This document shows positions 61,807 through 64,000 of a DNA stretch of 64,000 nt, piece after piece. A program made the translations under genes and the position numbers. Position 1 is the first letter of the stretch. Each line of letters starts with the position of its first letter. This DNA comes from Roseiarcus sp963765375. Its GTDB lineage: Bacteria > Pseudomonadota > Alphaproteobacteria > Rhizobiales > Beijerinckiaceae. A model generated the notes under the pieces. It made no database searches and had not been told where the DNA came from. It saw nothing but the letters and a program-made list of their open reading frames with translations. The stretch covers positions 1 through 64,000 of the forward strand of contig CAVXVZ010000002.1 in NCBI GenBank assembly GCA_963765375.1. Direction: 5' to 3'.

Positions 61807-62676
61807 ATGTCCGCCGCCCCGCCGATGCATGCCGACAATGCCGCCCAGGTCGAATACTGGAACCGCACTGCCGGACAGCGATGGACGGACCGCCAGGAGG
61901 AGCAGGACCTGGTGCTGCGCCCGGTTTCCGATCGGCTCATCGCCGCGGCGGACGCGACGCCGGGCCAGCGGGTCATCGACATCGGCTGCGGCTGCGGCGA
62001 CACGACGATCGACTTCGCGGCCCGGGTCAGCCCGGGAGGCGAAGTGGTGGGGCTCGACATTTCGGAGCCGATGCTCAAGCGCGCCCGCGAGCGCGCGCCA
62101 AAGAGCCTGCCTGTCCGGTTCGTTCTCGCCGACGCCACGGTCTACGATTTCGAGCCCGAATGGGCCGATCTCGCGGTGTCGCGATTCGGCGTCATGTTCT
62201 TCGCCGATCCGGCGCGCTCCTTCGCCAATCTGCGCCGGGGCCTCAAACCCGGCGCACGGCTGGTCTTCGCCTGCTGGCGCGAGGCAAAGCAAAATCCGTG
62301 GATGATCATCCCGCTGCGCGAAGCCAAGAAGCATGCCCCGCCCCTGCCCGAGACGAACCCGGAAGATCCGGGCCCGTTCGCCTTCGCCGACGATGGGCGC
62401 GTGCGGCGCGTCTTGAGCGCCGCCGGCTTCGCCGAGATCGTCGTGGCCCCGCAGGATCTCGATCTCGACCTCGCCATCGGCCGCGGACTGGACGCCGCCG
62501 TCGCCGGCGCGCTCGGGATCGGCCCGACCAGCCGCATCCTTGACGGCCAGCCGGAAGCGGTTCGCGCCGCCGCGGCCGCGGACATCCGCAAGGCGTTCGC
62601 CGATCGCGCCAAGGGCGACAGCGTGCCGCTCGGCGCGGCGATCTGGATCGTCACGGCGACGAATCCGGCCCAATAG
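61807..62676 (+). CDS. UbiE-like class I SAM-dependent methyltransferase
   Basis: A 289-residue cytoplasmic methyltransferase. Motif I is VIDIGCGCGDTTIDFA, followed by LDISEPMLKRARERA, the acidic strand LADATVYDF and the post-motif NLRRGLKPGARLVFACWREAKQNPWM. The C-terminal half is larger than in UbiE and typical of small-molecule methyltransferases. AGGAAGAG lies just before ATG 61807. The substrate is unknown; its operon partner is a secreted cupin. Confidence 0.88.
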   Translation: MSAAPPMHADNAAQVEYWNRTAGQRWTDRQEEQDLVLRPVSDRLIAAADATPGQRVIDIGCGCGDTTIDFAARVSPGGEVVGLDISEPMLKRARERAPKSLPVRFVLADATVYDFEPEWADLAVSRFGVMFFADPARSFANLRRGLKPGARLVFACWREAKQNPWMIIPLREAKKHAPPLPETNPEDPGPFAFADDGRVRRVLSAAGFAEIVVAPQDLDLDLAIGRGLDAAVAGALGIGPTSRILDGQPEAVRAAAAADIRKAFADRAKGDSVPLGAAIWIVTATNPAQ

Positions 62677-63014
62677 GCGCGCGAATACAACTCAAGCACG
62701 AATCTCTTTCAAGTAAATGCAAGCCGCTGAAAATAAAAGAAAGCAAAACTGCTTTCGTTTGTTTTCATCTATTTTTCGGAATCGGGACTTTTCAAAGGGT
62801 TACGGGCGAAAAAATTAAAAAATTCCTCTCCATTTCGGCTCGCGTCTGGGTTGTGTGAACATCTCAAACAGCGGCGGCTTCCCGCCCCTCGTCCGGTCAT
62901 TGCGAGGGGCGGATCGTTTCGGCGAACACCAATCTATACCACACATTTCTGATTTAGGGAAGTCATTAGCGTAAAAAAATTTGCGCTGGGGGTCGAGTTG
63001 CCGCGCGCCCGAGG
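62677..63014. repeat. Intergenic region with degenerate dispersed repeat, copy C
   Basis: Bases 62776-62801 match 28938-28963 at 22 of 26 positions (CGGGACTTTTCAAAGGGTT against CGAGGCTTTTCAATGGGTT). The surrounding 100 bases are unusually AT-rich for this genome. Further on, GGTCATTGCGAGGGGCGG (62899-62916) resembles a repeat common in Hyphomicrobiales intergenic DNA. No gene is seen. Confidence 0.45.
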
Positions 63015-63698
63015 CTAGCCGTCCTGTCCGCGAAGAAACGCCCGCATGTGGAAGCTCGCCTGCTCGGGTCCATAGGCGTGCTCGGCGCCGACCGGGCAGA
63101 CGCGCCTCGCCCGGCATCCAAGCTCCATGCAATCCGCTCCGGCCGGGCTTTTCAAATGGCCGACGCAGGCGGCTACGTCGTAGCCGGCCGGCGAGAATGC
63201 GCCAACGGGACAGGCGCAGAGGCACGGGCGCTCGACGCAGGTTTCGCACGGACTCGGCGCCGCTTCCGGTTCCGAAATGGCGAGCGCTTCGCTGAACCCA
63301 AGCGCCCCGCGGTAGCTGTGCCAAAGCCCATAAACGGGATGGATCAAGACGCCGATCGGCGAGGGATGAACGGATTCCGCGCGCCGCGCCCATTGCTGGA
63401 AGGGCCAGAACGGCGGCCCGCCGAAGGGGAAGAACGCGAGCGCGCCGAGGTCGCGCGCCACCGCTTCGATGACGCGCCGGCTCCAGCGGTCGACCGGATG
63501 ACCGGCGCCGTCGGCGGCCTCGCCGCTCGCGGCGAACGCGTCCCACCCGTCGCGGCCGGCCATGCCGGCGAGCACGATCGTGCGGACGCCGGCAAGCGCG
63601 CCGCGCCGCTCTTCGTCGGAGAGGAGGAAGGCGCCGCGGGGAACGAGGCCGGTTCGCGCGACGGCGGATAACACAGTCTCAAGCCCTGAGCCCCTCAT
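63015..63698 (-). CDS. Iron-sulfur (ferredoxin-like/epoxyqueuosine reductase-like) protein
   Basis: A 227-residue protein with a C-terminal 4Fe-4S region: CETCVERPCLCACPVGAF and, about 20 residues later, CMELGCRARRVCPVGAEHAY, together resembling the cysteine pattern of two-cluster ferredoxins and of QueG-like proteins. The N-terminal 140 residues (IVLAGMAGRDGWDAF, FFPFGGPPFWPFQQWARRAESVHPSPIGVLIHPVYGLWHSYRGAL) fit a family of oxidoreductase-associated ferredoxins of unknown function. ATG 63698 is the start of the conserved part, though without a clear ribosome site; upstream in-frame starts exist to 63848. Confidence 0.75.
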   Translation of the reverse strand: MRGSGLETVLSAVARTGLVPRGAFLLSDEERRGALAGVRTIVLAGMAGRDGWDAFAASGEAADGAGHPVDRWSRRVIEAVARDLGALAFFPFGGPPFWPFQQWARRAESVHPSPIGVLIHPVYGLWHSYRGALGFSEALAISEPEAAPSPCETCVERPCLCACPVGAFSPAGYDVAACVGHLKSPAGADCMELGCRARRVCPVGAEHAYGPEQASFHMRAFLRGQDG

Positions 63699-63913
63699 GA
63701 GGATCGTCTTGCTCGTTCGCCGTGCCGCGTCATCGATCTTACACGCATGTTGGTCATAATAGTTTAGATACGAACCATCTTGCTTCGAGCCTCCGCATGG
63801 CGCAAAGCTCACGGGCAGCGCGCCCGGACTGCGCGGCGCCCGGAACAATCCGGCGCTGGTCGCGTTTCATTGGTTGACGCGCCCCATCACTGCCCCAGCC
63901 CGGGCGCCGATTT

Positions 63914-63958
63914 GCCCCGCGGTCGAGCCTCCCACCGTGCTCACGCGGGGCTTTTTTT
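63914..63958 (+). terminator. Strong rho-independent terminator without an upstream gene
   Basis: GCCCCGCG (63914-63921) pairs fully with CGCGGGGC (63944-63951), followed by TTTTTTT (63952-63958); an inner GAGC/GCTC pair extends the structure. No plus-strand protein gene ends within 1.2 kb upstream. It could end a small RNA transcribed from about 63850 or belong to an RNA gene just before it. Confidence 0.7.
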
Positions 63959-64000
63959 GCGGGGCGGTCGGCGGCGCCCGCGATTTCGACCTGCCCGACG

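Noticed and set aside
1..64000. CRISPR array, prophage or rRNA operon
   Set aside because: No regularly spaced repeats, cas genes, phage structural genes or rRNA sequence are visible anywhere in the window.

Overview
The window is GC-rich bacterial chromosome, most likely from an alphaproteobacterium of the order Hyphomicrobiales (Rhizobiales). The evidence is inferred from gene content: a division and cell-wall cluster in the order mraZ-rsmH-ftsL-ftsI-murE-murF-mraY-murD-ftsW-murG, two tandem EmrAB-type pumps, a class III cyclase fused to a TolB-like/TPR module, a PQQ alcohol dehydrogenase paired with a diheme cytochrome c, and a phosphoketolase. The last two would suit a methylotroph- or phototroph-related lineage, but species cannot be read from this window.

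Layout. Positions 1-8.2 kb are accessory: the tail of a truncated gene, two LysR regulators, a frameshifted LuxR regulator, and a five-gene redox operon (two SDRs, an F420/NADP-type reductase, an NTF2-like protein, a methyltransferase) ending near a tRNA-Arg(CCG). At 8.3-12 kb lie a hybrid histidine kinase and a frameshifted comM with a duplicated 3' tail. At 12.1-14.7 kb is a small island: two overlapping TIR genes (the second with an in-frame TGA), a VOC protein and an IS630-type element. At 14.9-23.2 kb are an HTH protein, an SDR, guaC, rlmN, a SorC regulator and an acetoin-type 2-oxo acid dehydrogenase operon (acoA, acoB, acoC). At 23.4-25.8 kb are the PQQ dehydrogenase and its cytochrome. 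At 25.9-28.8 kb are an ankyrin protein, a frameshifted asparaginase and a CBS-BON protein. An IS1380-type element with clean ends occupies 29.17-30.81 kb.

At 30.8-38.3 kb is a multidrug efflux region: a TetR regulator divergent from emrA-emrB, then a second pair whose EmrA carries a MarR DNA-binding domain at its N terminus, with tandem operator-like palindromes over its promoter. A metallo-beta-lactamase-fold hydrolase, a DUF4260 protein, a LysR regulator and the cyclase follow. The dcw cluster runs on the minus strand from 54.0 to 42.6 kb and is headed by three perfect and one near-perfect MraZ-type TGGGN repeats at 10-bp spacing. The right flank (54.2-63.7 kb) holds a frameshifted FAD monooxygenase, an SDR, a small secreted protein, phosphoketolase, an SbmA/BclA-like membrane protein without an ATPase domain, a hairpin-rich intergenic region, a secreted cupin, a methyltransferase and an Fe-S protein.

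A recurring feature is single-base frame breaks in dispensable genes (luxR, comM, asparaginase, emrB2, the FAD monooxygenase, the IS630 transposase), while all ten dcw genes are intact. The most unusual items are the MarR-EmrA fusion, the TIR pair, the PQQ dehydrogenase with an extra aspartate next to the catalytic one, and a dispersed intergenic repeat present three times.
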